In this document: one piece after another, positions 22,101 through 34,496 of the stretch
Layout: each line of letters begins with the position of its first letter
Position numbering within the stretch: position 1 is the stretch's first letter
From: Sparassis latifolia
Lineage: Eukaryota; Basidiomycota; Agaricomycetes; Polyporales; Sparassidaceae
Direction of reading: 5' to 3'
Assembly: GCA_018466975.1 (NCBI GenBank)
Contig: CM031556.1
Location: 3,162,001-3,226,000, forward strand
DNA: 64,000 nucleotides
Notes under the pieces: model-generated
Seen by the model: only the letters and a program-made list of their open reading frames with translations
Told to the model about the DNA's origin: nothing
The model's database searches: none
Program-made: the position numbers and the translations under genes

Positions 22101-24336
22101 GTGTCCCTGCTCTCTTCCATCTGCTCCAGTGTTTCTTCAATCTCCTCGCACTTCGACCGGGCTTCGTCCCTCTCCTCTCTGGTTGTCCTGCAATCCTCTA
22201 CCATTGCGTCCTTCTCGCTCAAAGCCACTTCGAGTTCGGTAGTCATCTCGGCTACGCGCTCCTCTTGCAACCGCAGGTTCGTCTCAAGCCTTTTGATATC
22301 GTGCTGGTGGACACCGATCTGCTCTGTCCGCCTGAGCACGCGTTGTTCGAGAGTCTCAATCTGCTTGCGAAGGGCGCGCGTCGCCTCCCCTGAAGACATA
22401 GCACAGAGCTGCTGCCCGTACCGTGTGTCCGCTTCCGCGAGCTCTTGTTGCGCAGATTCTAAATCCTGTTGGGTGTGCTTAAGCTGCAGAGCCAGCGCAT
22501 CTCGCTGGGCTTCAGCATCAGTGAGCGCATGCGTAATGTCCGCGACCTCGGCCTCGACGTGAGCAAGCGAAGTTGCGGTTTCTTCACGAGCACCGCGTTC
22601 TCGTGAGATGTCGTCCTCGAGCGTTTGGACCGCTGATTGTAGAAAAGACACCTGAGACCGAGCAGCGTCCGTCTCCTGCGCAGAAGCAGCAAGCTGCGTC
22701 TGTAGATGTTGCACTTGCTCGTCTAGCATCGCCACCCTCAGCACATATTCTTGAGCGTCCAGCAGTTGACAGTTGGAATGAGCCAAGCTCTCCAACAGCA
22801 ACTCCACTTGAGCAGATCGCCACCCTCATTATCACATATTCGCGCGTCGCTAACAACTCCAGGATTTCGCGCTGTGATACTTCGTCTGTTACAGATGCGC
22901 ACCGAGCGGCGATGTCAGATGCATGAGCGGCAGCAAGCTTCGCTTGGAGGTCCTCTACGGCAAATCTGTTCTCGGCCTTTATGAATTCTAGGTCCCGGCG
23001 TAAGGCGTCCCGTTCTTCGCGTAAACGATCGATTGCGTTCAGTAGACGTTGGACTGTAGCTTCTGTCTGGAAACCCGGACTTGATGGCGGGTTTTGCAAA
23101 GAAGCAGTAATCCGGCTTTCTAAAGCCCTGTGACGATCATGAGTAGGCAACAAAGAAATGAAAAGACGAACATACTGAATGTGCATCTGAAGGTCCGCAA
23201 TCATTCGTCCCGACTGACCCTGTTCCTCCAAGGTCGACTCCTTCTCCGCAGCGAGTTCCAACAGCCTAGAGTCGCAGTCTTGCACCCTCGTCTCCTTCTC
23301 CTCCAACTGTCGCTGTGTCCTGTTCAGCTGGTCTGTTACGACCGCCATATCGCTCCTGCAGGTCGCTGTAATACGCTCGAGCTGCGCCTGGAGTGACACG
23401 GCTCTTTCCTCCTCTTCCTCCAACCTTTCCAGTAACCTCGATTCTCTCTCCGCGGCATCCTGTCCTCCTAAGCCACTTGAAATCTTCAGCTCCTCCTCAC
23501 GCTCCTCTAGCACAGCTTGCATCTCCTGTAGCTGTCTATGCAACCGCCTCTCCATAGCAATCTTCTCGTTCTCGACCTGAACCAGCGTGGTTTGTGATCG
23601 CGCGAGACGATCCGATAGTGTAGTAATTTCCGAGACTTGCTGAGCGTTCTTGAGACGGAGCTCAGAGGTCTCTTGCTCAAGGGCAGATGTGCGGAAAGTG
23701 GAGACGGATGAAGACCGTCGACGACACTGCACCTTGGTTGTCGTAGCGCTCTCGCTCCGTCGGAGTTGCGCCTCTTCACGTTGCTGTCGTGCGTCAACCT
23801 CCATCCGCAGCTGCCGCACAAGCGTACGTAAATCATCGTTGTCACGTTCTAACCTGACCTTGTCTGTAGAGGAGGAGTCTGCATGAGAGGAGAGCATGTC
23901 AACTGTGGCCTGCAGCTCCCGCGCGGCTTGTTCGGAATTCTTCAACTTCTGCTGGACCAAGGCGAATGCTGAGTCAGTGTTCTGTCTGGTGTTACGTTCA
24001 TTCTTGAATTCTTCTGTGCATCTTCCCAAAGCCTCTTCCAATTGGATCTTGCCGTCTGCTTCGCGACGTAGCTGTAGTCCACAATTCAGTGAGTACTAGT
24101 AACCGCGTAGCGAACACGAAATACCTTATCACTAATGTCGTTTAGAGTAGTCCTGATATCGGATATTTCGATGTCCTTCTTACTGAGCTGGCTGAGTAGT
24201 GTGTCGTTGTGTGCATCTAGAATGGATGAGAAACGGAAATTTGGACAAGGAAATACCTACCTTTCTCAAGCAATTGTTTTTTGAGTGCGAAGACTTCGTC
24301 TGAGTCGTGGTTGTCTCCTATTCCCCAGGTAGACAT
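19135..24336 (-). CDS. Very long coiled-coil protein, function unknown
   Basis: Exons (minus): 24336-24261, 24216-24125, 24071-23176, 23127-22808, 22749-20298, 20242-19964, 19909-19135; about 1,629 residues. Residues roughly 10-1370 are almost unbroken heptads rich in Glu, Gln, Leu and Arg. They include a run of near repeats of the form A-L-(Q/D/E)-E-K-T-S-A-L-R-S-L-Q-(E/Q)-E-R-D around 21620-21900. The last about 240 residues are Pro/Ser-rich and basic, with several S/T-P sites, suggesting a cell-cycle-regulated structural role (spindle pole, septum or nuclear periphery); that is inference. No motor, kinase or membrane domain was seen. The splice near 22750-22835 is uncertain: a 58-bp intron (22750-22807) or a 34-bp one (22802-22835) both keep the frame. 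Divergent from the tomosyn gene. Confidence 0.8.
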
Positions 24337-24532
24337 TGTGTCCTACGGGGAGCGTCGATGGGTCCTGTAAAGTCGGGAATGTGAGTAGGCGCCCGTGAAC
24401 ATGAACAACGGACGCGAATTCACGTGATCGCGCATCCTCACGTGTATAACGCGCGTCTCCGACTATCCGAGGCTGTAACATGTTGCACATGAGGTTGCAT
24501 CATCCATTTCCGTCCACCTCGGATTCACCGAG
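24337..24532. promoter_or_regulatory. Divergent promoter, coiled-coil gene / tomosyn
   Basis: 196 bp between divergent start codons must contain both promoters. It has short CACGTG-like palindromic pieces (TTCACGTGATCGC, CTCACGTGTATA), which are candidate bHLH sites, but no TATA box. Confidence 0.45.
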
Positions 24533-27500
24533 ATGTTCTCAAAACACTCAAGAGACTACACAGATTTGTCTCTCGAATTGGAAGATGCTCTCGATTGGCA
24601 AGCAGGGACGCTCAAGACATTGAAATATCACTTCGATGTTACTGCTTTCGCGGCAGAACCTGTTTCTGGTCTTCTTGCATTTGGTGAGATCAGTTCACTT
24701 GTCTGCTCGCATTTAATGGTTAACTAAAGGTTTGTTATGGGTCGCAGGTACTGCTGAGGGCAGCATACTCGTCTATGGCGCTCCTGGAGTTGAGTGCCAG
24801 CTGAGTGTTCCGGATCCACCGAACGTTCGGGTGCAGCTCTTGCAGTTCGCTGTCTCGGTCTTCAAGTTGCTCTGTGTTGGTGAGTTGCGGACTCAGCTCC
24901 CAGCGGGTTGTGGTGTTGAACCTATTCCATGTCAGACTCACATAACCGATTGCACATCTGGGATCTCGCGAATCTTGGCAAGCCGAAACTTCAAAAGATT
25001 GTTAGCTTTGCTCATCAAATCAAGTAAGCCACCGACTCGCACTTCTGTGTTGATCTGACATCGGCATCCCGGTACACAATAGCTCCCTCACTGTATCGCC
25101 CGCACATGCGCATGTCCGTTTTCATCTTCATTTGACGAGCCTCTATCTCTCATCTATATGTCTCAGGCATTTGTCGCGCTGGCAAACGGAGAAGTGAAGA
25201 CGTATGATCTTCTGTGTCTTCGTATCTCCCCTTATGCCGTGCCGAATACATGGGCAGATTATGAGGAGAAGGTACTGGCAAGCGGAGCCCCAGTGATACC
25301 CAATCCTGGCTCGTAAGTTTTGCCATCACCTTTACTATCTCACCCTGTATTAAACGAACTCTTAGCCGAGTTATTGTGGATATTAGTATCCATCCAAGGG
25401 ATCTCAATCTCATGTTCGTTGTCTATGGAGGTAGGATGAATAGCTCATAGGTTAGCGATTCTTCTATCTCACATTATCTGGTTCAGGAGGGGCAATACTA
25501 TTTGATCTGGTGCGCATTGCTTGTCGCAGCGGGTTGATCTGTGTGACCATAATCCATTCAGAAACAACGACATCTTGTGCATGCCTACGAGTTTACTCTG
25601 CAACCAGGTGCGCCAGGAGGAGCCGGATATCATGCTCAGGTAAGGATGAAAAGGACTTGTCAAATAGATGCCAGGCATTGAATCCGCGATTTGCAGGACA
25701 TCCTGTTGCCTCGCCGACCGTCAGTAACTGCCTTCGCCGTTCACCCGTCAGGACATCTTTTCGCTGTTGGTCACGCAGACGGAAGTATCGCCTTCTGGGC
25801 TCTGGAAGATGAGGACAAGCCAGTCTTGGTGCGCACTTTTGACAGCCCCGCCGACGAGGATGTCAGCACTGTAGATGTATCGAGGTTGGACACAGCGCTG
25901 GTCTCTGGCGTACCCGATGCCGAACATGCAGCCGAAAGTCGTGAACCGATTTTTAAGCTCGCATGGAGTGGTTTCCCCAATTCCGCAGACCCACGCGGGG
26001 GTGAGACGGTCCTCACTGTTCTCGGTGGTCTTTTGCAGGACGCGTCGCCAGGCGTAACGACGCTACTTCTACCCGCACTCAATCCTCCGGCGCCCCCATC
26101 ATCTTCTTCTGCAAATGTAGCCGCAGAACCTTCATTGCATCCCGATACACGGACTGCGATTCAAGGGTTGCTCGCACCATTGGATGTGTATACCTTCGTC
26201 ACACTTGGTGCTGTGCAAGATTTTCTTCTTATGCCGCGCGAGAATCCCCATTTCGCGGGTACTTGGGATCCACAGGCCATTGTGCTGCTAGCTGAATCTA
26301 AAGTTGACTCGTCAGGAGATCTGCGCTCCGTGGATGCGTACGAGTTTCCCCCACCATCCTTCCTGATCTCACGACTCAGTCGCCCTACAACGCCAGAAGC
26401 TGATCCTGCGGAGAGTGAATATTTCGTCGACCCAGAGCGCGATCGACAAGCCGCTTTCAGCGAAGAACTTGCTTCTACACTCCAGTCGATGACCCTCAGT
26501 GCCGATTCGCGTCTCCTCCAACTACCATTTGCGCTCTGGATCGTTTCGGGAAGCACACTGGTTAAGTTGGACCGAGATGCGTATCAGTTGCTGACTCACC
26601 AGGATGATACAGACCACGCCGCCCTATCCACGAAGGGCGGCGTGGCATGGCTAGATGATGGAGAGAGCCAGATGAAGACGTTGAAGGTTAGCACTTTCTT
26701 CGTTTTGGTGTCATATTTCTCTGAATATTCGTGGCAGTATCAACCGCGCCGGATTGTGGTATCTTATCATCCTGACCTGACCATCACCTTCGGAGACATC
26801 AGTCCGCATCTACTGACCAGCTACGGCCACGACTCACCGTTACGCAGCGCCTTCCCTTCTCCTCTCCCCTCGTTGACAATCGAACTGGCGCCGCTACTTG
26901 CGGAGCAGTCTCTTCATCCATTCGCTCTGAAGGACAGTGATGCAGATCTAGATGCAATTGCTTCCATTCACCTCGCGCCAGAATCGCTCGAGTGTGTCAT
27001 CGTCCTGCAAAATCAGGCGGTGATCTTGTATAAGTTAAACGAGGATGAGTCGAATGCTTTAAACTTTGTCCAGCAGAACTTGGCAGACGAAGAATTGGTA
27101 TCTCTCCAGCACATTCCTGTACGCAAAGGCTTGCGATTCCTGCCTAGCGTAGGCGTCAAACCTGGGAAAGGGACTGTGACTGCTTGTGCAATTTCTGATG
27201 TGGGTCAGTGAGAATGAATTTTGAAAATTTGCCCTTCGTATTCATGTATCTGCGACAGGTTTCCTGGCATTAGCTTACAGCTCCGGTGCGCTGCTCATTG
27301 TGGATCTGCGCGGGCCCCGGATCATACATCGCAGCGCGCCATCTGCGAGCGGGGAAAAACAAGCTTCACACCTTCATCACCAAGCCTCTACAGAGCCCAT
27401 CATCTTATTGACATGGACAATTTGTTCTATTGCCGCAGGTAAACTCGCTTGTCAATCACGTTGATCAAATGGAGTGATATGCCCTATTGAACAGACTCGA

Positions 27501-28909
27501 CTGCGCGTGTTCGCCTTATTTCGAGCCCTGCATCGGGTGCCGCCTCGATTTACACACTTTCTCGCGCACCTGATGGCTCTTGGTCCGTGTCCAACCATCC
27601 TGAAGCCACCGATGGTGTTACGCATCCTGTTCCAGGAGGTTCAGTCATCCTTGACATCAAGACAGGCGCGCGGCTCCGCGCGAGCCGCTCAGCTCTGGCT
27701 GCTACGTTTAGTGGTGAGCCAGACACCGAGCGGAAGTGTCTCTGGGTGTGCGCCGGGGCGAAGGGTGCACGGTGTGTGGCAGACGTGAACGGAGACAAAA
27801 TCGCAAAGGTCGAATGGGGTTCGAAAATTGGTACCGTACGCCAGGTGGAGATCGTCGAGAAGAGTGGTAAGAGGTCGCTTGCACTGATCCGTGCCGTGCT
27901 GATGCGGCTGGCTGCAGGCGCGTGTGCCCTCGTCGCATTCACAGACCACGACGAGGCGCGCGTGTATTCTCTCCCTTTCCTCGAGCACCTGCACACGCTG
28001 CAGCTGCCGCATATACCCACCGCGTGAGTCTCTCGCGCTTCCTCCGGTCTTCTCCCATGCTCACCGCACTGGACCCAAGGCACCTCGTAACGGACGATTC
28101 CGGCGAGTTTCTCTCGCACGCCTTCCACCCCTCCGGGCTTGCAAGTCACACCTACCTCGGCTCGCTCTTCGCCGCCCGACGCGGGGCCCCATACGCTACA
28201 CCGCTGGTCGACCTTGCTCATGGCAAGCCTCCGGTCCCGCCGCAGCCACACCCTGTCTCGCTCGGCCCGGCGTCCGGCTCTGTCATTGGATCGTTGCTGG
28301 GATACGTGGGTGCAAGCGGCGTGGCGACTTTGAGCGGGCAGCAGATCGATGCGCTGTGTGAGTGCTATTCTTATTGTGCTACGTGCTGTCATGCTGTTCC
28401 ACATGATGCTGATTATATTGGTTCTGTATCTTGTGCCCCGCTGATCGTCTCAATCACTGCTGACTGCAGTGGCCGGCCCAGACCGACCTCCTCCCCTCCC
28501 CTCCCGCGAACTCGTTGCCTCGGGCAAGATCGCAAAGTCCTGGGAAAGGTACAGACTCAGGAGGTCGAGCCACGCCATCGTCGTTTCAAGCTGCCTCATC
28601 GATGTCCAGTGGGGTCGGTGATCTTTATAACCGCCTGGGAGCGGCGCTCAATGAGCGTGGGTGCGCCGCTTTTGTTGCAGTATATCTTCCGTTGCGTGTG
28701 GTAACAATGACGTGCACTGCTTATGTTGCAGACAAATGCTGGGAAACCTTGAAGAGTCGTTCAACTCACTGCAACAGGGAAGCCAAAACATGGTGACACA
28801 GGTATGATCCTATCTTTACTGTCATGATTGTGAAAGTTCACATAGGTACGGGATGCAGGCCAAACGTTTGGCTGCCCAACAGTCGGCGAAAAAGTGGTAT
28901 AATTTCTGA
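24533..28909 (+). CDS. Tomosyn / Lgl / Sro7 family protein with C-terminal R-SNARE
   Basis: Regulator of SNARE assembly at the plasma membrane during polarised secretion. 18 exons: 24533-24683, 24748-24879, 24936-25023, 25083-25113, 25167-25312, 25366-25430, 25487-25509, 25562-25639, 25697-26686, 26738-27203, 27259-27438, 27495-27866, 27918-28023, 28080-28357, 28470-28548, 28610-28660, 28732-28801, 28859-28909; 1,118 residues. WD-type repeats run through the first about 1,000 residues (SLTVSPAHA, TAFAVHPSGHLFAVGHADGS, the Lgl-typical GEVKTYDLL). The tail is an R-SNARE-like heptad helix: LYNRLGAALNERGQMLGNL, then LAAQQSAKKWYNF at the stop, with no membrane anchor, as in tomosyn. The intron 28549-28609 is required to enter the SNARE frame. 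Confidence 0.92.
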
Positions 28910-29070
28910 TCCCCACCCGTCAATTATTCATGTCTGTCTCCCGCAACTACGTCACTCCAAATCATTTCTATCGCGCGAATATACTTGTATCATTGTATCA
29001 CTACTAGCTACGTTCAAGAGACCGATCCGTATCGTACACATGTATCCTCCAGGCACACCGTAAATTATTT

Positions 29071-29978
29071 CTAGTTGGCAGGCGGCTCCTGGCTAATGAA
29101 CATACCGGTCACGCTCGCTGTGATTTTCTTTCTCTGCTCATTAAGCATTCCGAGGAAGCCATCATCCCTCGTGGTTTCTCGCTTGTGATCCCATTCCTCC
29201 GTATGGCGCGTGACTTTGTGCTCGTCATTCGTCTGTAGTGTGAGCAGAGAATTGACGACCTGCCCATCATTATTGACGCAATTAGTGAGCACATGGTGGG
29301 CGCATATGTGCTCGGAGTATACGGGTACCATACCTTGGTGGGAGATTTTGCATTCGGGTCACGGTAGTAGGCGACATCCTGGTCGATCAGAACAGTGCTC
29401 TTTGACAAGGAGGGGGGATTTTCCAGAATGCGGAAGCTAGGTATATCAGCCCGCGGAAATAACTGTTACAAGGTACAATCGTTGTTGAGCACGCGGTACT
29501 ACCTTGTCTAAGCCTCGGCAATGAGTGGCACATGCGCCACATACCTTGACGAGCCCATTGAATTGAGCTCGTATGGACTGGATGCCTTCTGCAATCCCGA
29601 TGGGGTCGTGAAAAACGGCATCGGAGGTGTAGATCTCGTACGTTCTCTGAAATTTCGTCACGATACAGACGTGATATCAGCCGGGAGAGATATGGATTAA
29701 TGGCGACATGCCTCGGACGGTTTGCAAGTGTACAACTGGGAAAGCGATATCACACCATGTACCATGAATTTTGCGGTAATGTTTACCTCCTTGATACTTT
29801 GAATTATTTTTTCTTCGTGAGACTGTGCCGTTCTCTCTTTGAGAGACTTAGTTTCCTCGGCTGTCAGACCAGATGCGTTCAATGCTTCGGAATTGTTGGA
29901 CGGCATGGCGTAACGTGCGGTGACGGGAGAATGCGACAGACGTCGTACAAGTTGATGGGGGGAAAGACGAAGGAGCAT
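29071..29978 (-). CDS. NTF2-like (SnoaL-type) small protein
   Basis: Exons (minus) 29978-29787, 29646-29545, 29462-29334, 29259-29071; 203 residues. The N-terminus (MLLRLSPHQLVRRLSHS) is basic and lacks acidic residues, so it could be a mitochondrial presequence, or translation may start at the ATG 25 codons later. The core (YEIYTSDAVFHDPIGIAEGI, IRAQFNGLVKLFPRADIP, STVLIDQDVAYYRD, HTEEWDHKRET) has the pattern of a cone-shaped NTF2-like fold found in a conserved fungal family of unknown role. Intron 29647-29786 is 140 bp, the longest in this gene. The enzyme activity, if any, cannot be told. Confidence 0.82.
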
Positions 29979-32148
29979 TCGGTGCGTCCAAACAGTTCGC
30001 CCAGTATATATACGAGACCGTCAAGCGCGATCCCGGCCCCGAATCGTCAGTGACGAACAACGGTGAAGAGCGGGACTGATCCTTTTTTGGTAAGAGGATT
30101 GCCGTTGTGGGCGAAGGAGGGCGGGCGATGACATCACAAGATAGAGGATGTCGTCAGCCACGATCAGCAACCGAGTTTCCGCATAAGGAATCTACTCTTT
30201 CTTGTTCGTCGACCTTATTCGTCGATTGCGTAACCGGAATGTGGCGGCTGTCACTTAAGCCGGCGCAGATCACTGCTTCGCGCGCTGGCGTGTCCGTGGG
30301 TGGCGCAAGCAACTGTGACCAAGTTGAACACAGCGCCGTCATAGCCAACAGCCGTACGTATGCTTACCTCGCATGTCGCAACTTTGTCAACCGATGGCAA
30401 AATCTATCGAATCGTCGCTTCGAGCAATCCATATGCTCAGCTTGAGTCGGTGATCAGTGTTCGAAATAGCAAAAGGTCGAAGACCGAGCCATAGCCATTG
30501 GTGCCGACCTTCTCCAGACCTCTGGTGAGTCTATATCGGATTACACACGACTCTGGATCAAAGCATGTCCCTGAAAGCATCTAGCGTGAGGGCACCGTCA
30601 TGTCACGGCATGCGGGGAAGTGCTCAGCAGCAATTTCAAGTGTTCGCCATTCCTGCCGCAAGATGTGCTGCAGGCTATGCTATAAATCATGCTTCGTTCG
30701 GGAACGTGTGTCAGCGGAGGCTGCGGCCAGCCTGCTGCATTATCCGCCAGTTTTTGGAACACTGTTCGAGGTCATGGACAACTAAATGAAGATGACACCA
30801 GTTCAATAACAATCAAAAGTTCCGATACGTAGAAGCGATATTATATCGGTGGTCCATCGCTGCCACCCTGAGACAGAACTCTCAAGTACACACCTGCTGG
30901 TCTGTCACCGGCGAAACCTGGGAGATCGAAGCTTGCACAGAGTGCAACGTATCCCGTAACATGTCATGGAATAGCTTGTTGCATGAAACGTGACATATAT
31001 GCATCACGCAGGAGTGTCGACGGGAAAACATGAAATATGGACCCAAGAGGCATTTGGGGCGTCTCACATTTCAGGCCTGTTGAGCCTGGCTATTATTAGC
31101 TCTTATCTCGTCGCTCCCACTGACGATCAATTCTTCTGCGTTGGCCATAGCAAGGATTCAGCTGCGCCTAGTCTTCTCAAATATACTTACTCTGGGAAGT
31201 ATGAGTCAACTCGAAATGATTTACTTTGTCTGAGTGAACCACGTCACACCGCCGCGCCACACTTGGCACAGAAATCCTCTCAGATAATTGAATGCCAGCG
31301 TCAACTTATCTGCGTTCGTTGTCAGGCTCTGCTCGGTCATATACCTTCAAAAATGCCCTGGAACCGGGACATATACTGCCATCGTGCATTATTAACGAGA
31401 CTACATTCGGCACAACAAATCATGTAGTTTGTCCCCCACCGCAACTGAGTACTGATCAACCGCGCCGATGTGGATGGGCTGAAGCCTGTGACGTGTAACT
31501 GCTGACCTCTAGGACCTCTGGACCGGGTGTTTTTCCACGGATAAGTTGTAATTCTATTACAAAGGTGCACGCATTCACTCTATCTTATCGTCCTTTCTTG
31601 GCATTTAACATTCTTCTGTAGGTTGAGGATGATGTTTCAGCCGCAGCACAACCCAGATATGGCCGCGGGAAATCCTCATAGGCAACGGAGGCGAGTCGCT
31701 GCGTTTTTCAGCACTACACGCAATTCTCTTTAGTATCTGTCTCGAGCGCGTTGATTCATCTCTCCCAGGTCAAGGAAGCTGTGTCGGGGGGTTGCAGCCT
31801 GCCCTGCCGTTGTACCACCGTCCATCGCAACACGGATCTTGCGCGGTGAAAACGAAGTCTCTTGTCTGGAGATGGATTGATTAATCACATTGCGATCACA
31901 TAACCTTGCGACACCACGAGTCTCGTCGCTTCTTTCCCTGACCTCACAAGGATGGGCCATGCGGATTCCAGCCGTCGCCATGCGCTGCGAGATCGCAGAT
32001 ATTTCGCCAAACGTTCGCAATTCGGCTTTCGGCGTGAGCAACAATGCCTTTGCGTGCTTGCTTCTAAGAGTGGAGCAGATGCATAAATACCAGCGCATCT
32101 CAAACTCCGTTTCCACGCCTCGAGCTTCACTCGTATCGCACACTAGCC
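29979..32148. other. 2.2 kb gene-free region
   Basis: No frame in this stretch shows a recognisable domain, plausible splice chain or family similarity, and no tRNA or snoRNA fold was found. Base composition is mixed, with AT-rich blocks near 30780-31000. It ends in the polyporopepsin promoter. It is by far the longest gap in the window and could hold a long upstream regulatory region, an unrecognised lncRNA, or the remains of a lost gene. Confidence 0.5.
32082..32089 (+). promoter_or_regulatory. TATA-like element of the polyporopepsin gene
   Basis: The sequence CATAAATA lies 60 bp upstream of the start codon and is followed by a pyrimidine-rich region suitable for transcription start. Strong TATA boxes are uncommon for the housekeeping genes here and fit an inducible secreted enzyme. 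Confidence 0.5.
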
Positions 32149-33847
32149 ATGGCTTTTAGCTCTCTGCTCTCTACCCTTGTGCTCGCCCTCGCCGTTGCCG
32201 CGAGCCCGGTTGCGATCCCTCGGAACAACTTCGTGTCGCTTCCGATCGCCAGACGCTTCAACGCCACCGGCACTGTTAACCTACTCGAACGGGATCAGGC
32301 TCGTGCGGCCGCCCTCAAGTCGAATGCACAGGCAAGACTGCAGGGCCGCGCAGCTAGTGTCGCCGCCACGAACGCTGCCGATACCTACACTGTCCAGGTA
32401 TGGGGTTTTTTACGTCATTCCACATCTGTCTCCGACATGCATTGCGTGCGCGGTAGGTCGACATCGGCTCTGCAGGCACTTCCTGTGAGTATACTGTTTG
32501 GTCGCTCTCGCCGGTCAAGCTCATATGATCCGACAGATACACTCTTGGTTGACACCGGCTCTTCCAACACTTGGGTCGGTGCGGGCAAGGCGTTCGTGTC
32601 CTCTTCCTCCACTGTTGACACTGGCGATGGTGTGGTAAGTCTGCGTATGCCCTGTGAGGCTAGTTACGCTCACATTCGACCCCTTTAGTCGGTCACGTAC
32701 GGCTCAGGCTCCTTCTCGGGTTTGTAAACTTTGACAGAGTGAAATCGCTGAGACTGAGAACTATGCATGACAGGTACCGAGTATGAGGACACCGTCTCCT
32801 TGGGCAACGGATTGACCATCAGCTCGCAGTCCTTCGGTGTTGCATCGACATCTTCTGGGTTTTCAGGTGTTGACGGTATCATTGGGCAAGATCCTTTCCT
32901 CGCTCGGACAGTACTGGCATAGCTGATCAGGTTTCTAGTATTGGCCCTGTAGATCTGACTGAGGGTACGCTCAGTAACTCGAATGCAGAGATTCCCACTG
33001 GTAAGAAAGCTCGCCTGTCCGAATCACTGCCCTTGATGACTTTCTTCGTACTAGTCACCGACAACCTCTACTCTCAGGGTGTCATATCCGAGGACCTCGT
33101 CGCGGTATCCTTCGAGCCCACCACCTCCCAGAGCGTGACGAACGGTGAGCTTACCTTCGGTGGAACCGATTCCTCGAAGTACACCGGCTCCATTGCGTAT
33201 ACGTAAGCACAATGTGACCCTCCTGGAAAATCAGCTCACATGTATCACCAGGTCTCTCACGTCTACTTATCCCGCCTCCTACTACTGGGGTATCGATGAG
33301 TCGATCACTTATGGTACCGAGACCATCTTGAGCTCGACCGCCGGTATCGTCGACACCGGTACCACCCTCATCCTCATTGCCAGCAGTAAGTGTTTTCTAT
33401 AAGCGCATGGGAGCCCTGTTAATGTCTTTTGTGCAGACGCCTACAGCAAGTACGAGTCTGCTACCGGTGGCACGGCAGATGCAAACACCGGTCTCCTCCG
33501 CATTACATCGACCCAGTACAGCAACCTCAAGACCCTGGACTTCAACATCGGCGGCGTGACGTACGGGCTTACAGCCAATGCCCAAATCTGGCCTGTACGT
33601 CCCTTACGTGTCCGTGCTCCCGTGCCCTGCTGACAGCCGCTGTCTGTAGCGGGCGCTGAACACTTACATCGGCGGCACCTCTGGCGACATCTACCTCGTC
33701 GTCAACGACATCGGCACCCCCTCCGGCGAGGGCCTCGACTTCATCAACGGCTACACCTTCCTCGAACGCTTCTACTCCGTGTTCGACACTGGCAACAGCC
33801 GTGTTGGCTTTGCCACCACTTCGTACACGGCCGCGACAACTAACTAG
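32149..33847 (+). CDS. Secreted aspartic protease, polyporopepsin type
   Basis: Pepsin-family (A1) extracellular acid protease. Exons: 32149-32397, 32457-32484, 32537-32634, 32689-32719, 32774-32885, 32939-33000, 33055-33202, 33252-33385, 33437-33594, 33650-33847; 405 residues. A signal peptide (MAFSSLLSTLVLALAVAASP) and a propeptide of about 60 residues come first. Catalytic motifs D-T-G-S-S-N-T-W (Asp about 98) and D-T-G-T-T (Asp about 277) are intact, with the flap Y-G-S-G-S. Very few cysteines are present, as in Irpex polyporopepsin. Intron 32886-32938 starts with GC (ATTGG/GCAAGA); splicing there is fixed by the G-I-I-G-I-G-P-V-D-L-T-E-G block. TATA element 60 bp upstream. Confidence 0.93.
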
Positions 33848-34496
33848 ATGCAATGGCTGCTGCAGAGGGCGAAATGCAACGTGGAAAGGGACTATGTGGG
33901 TTTGTACCTGTCTTACGAATGTATTTTTGTTGTACAATTTTGGTGCAAATGGATTTTGTGTGGGACTGTATACCATTGTGTAGATATGCTAAGCCTGAGG
34001 CCTTCTGAATTCGAGGCGCCGAGCACTGTTGCGTCGGAGCGTATCACCATGATGGATGAGACCTCGAAGCCTGAGGAACAGTGATTCGTGGTAATGTGTC
34101 TTTCCTGGGTTCCCGTGATCGCTGCATCAAATCCAACACCTTGACGCCAGCATTCAGCAAGGCTTGTTCGACGGGTGATTTAGGTAGTATAGTGAGCAGA
34201 TACGACAACTACCGTAGCTAATCTATGAGGACTTCGTGGGAGGCAACTGGTGGTGACCACTTGCATACCGGGTTACCTGGATGGATCATTAATGTCGTCT
34301 ATAGGGCGAAGATTAGCAAAGTGGATACGGAATACGCATCGCAGGTTCGCCTTCGCCGGCAAAGTATACGCGCACGTGACCAGACGCGACGCGACAGGAG
34401 GTGGCGGAACGCGTTGGCGCGTAGGGAGATCGACATGACGTCACTTCCCCGCATTGTTAATTGCATCCACCACCCTCGCAGAGAAGGACGACCACC
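33848..34496. other. Intergenic region, no gene seen
   Basis: 649 bp between two plus-strand genes. The first part is T-rich 3' UTR of the protease gene; the rest is the upstream region of the next gene, with repeated CGCG-rich words near 34360-34440 (ACGCGCACGTGACC includes CACGTG). No coding signal is supported. Confidence 0.5.

Noticed and set aside
30107..31498. Short frames of 60-145 codons in the gene-free region
   Set aside because: No recognisable domain, no coherent splice chain and codon use unlike neighbours.
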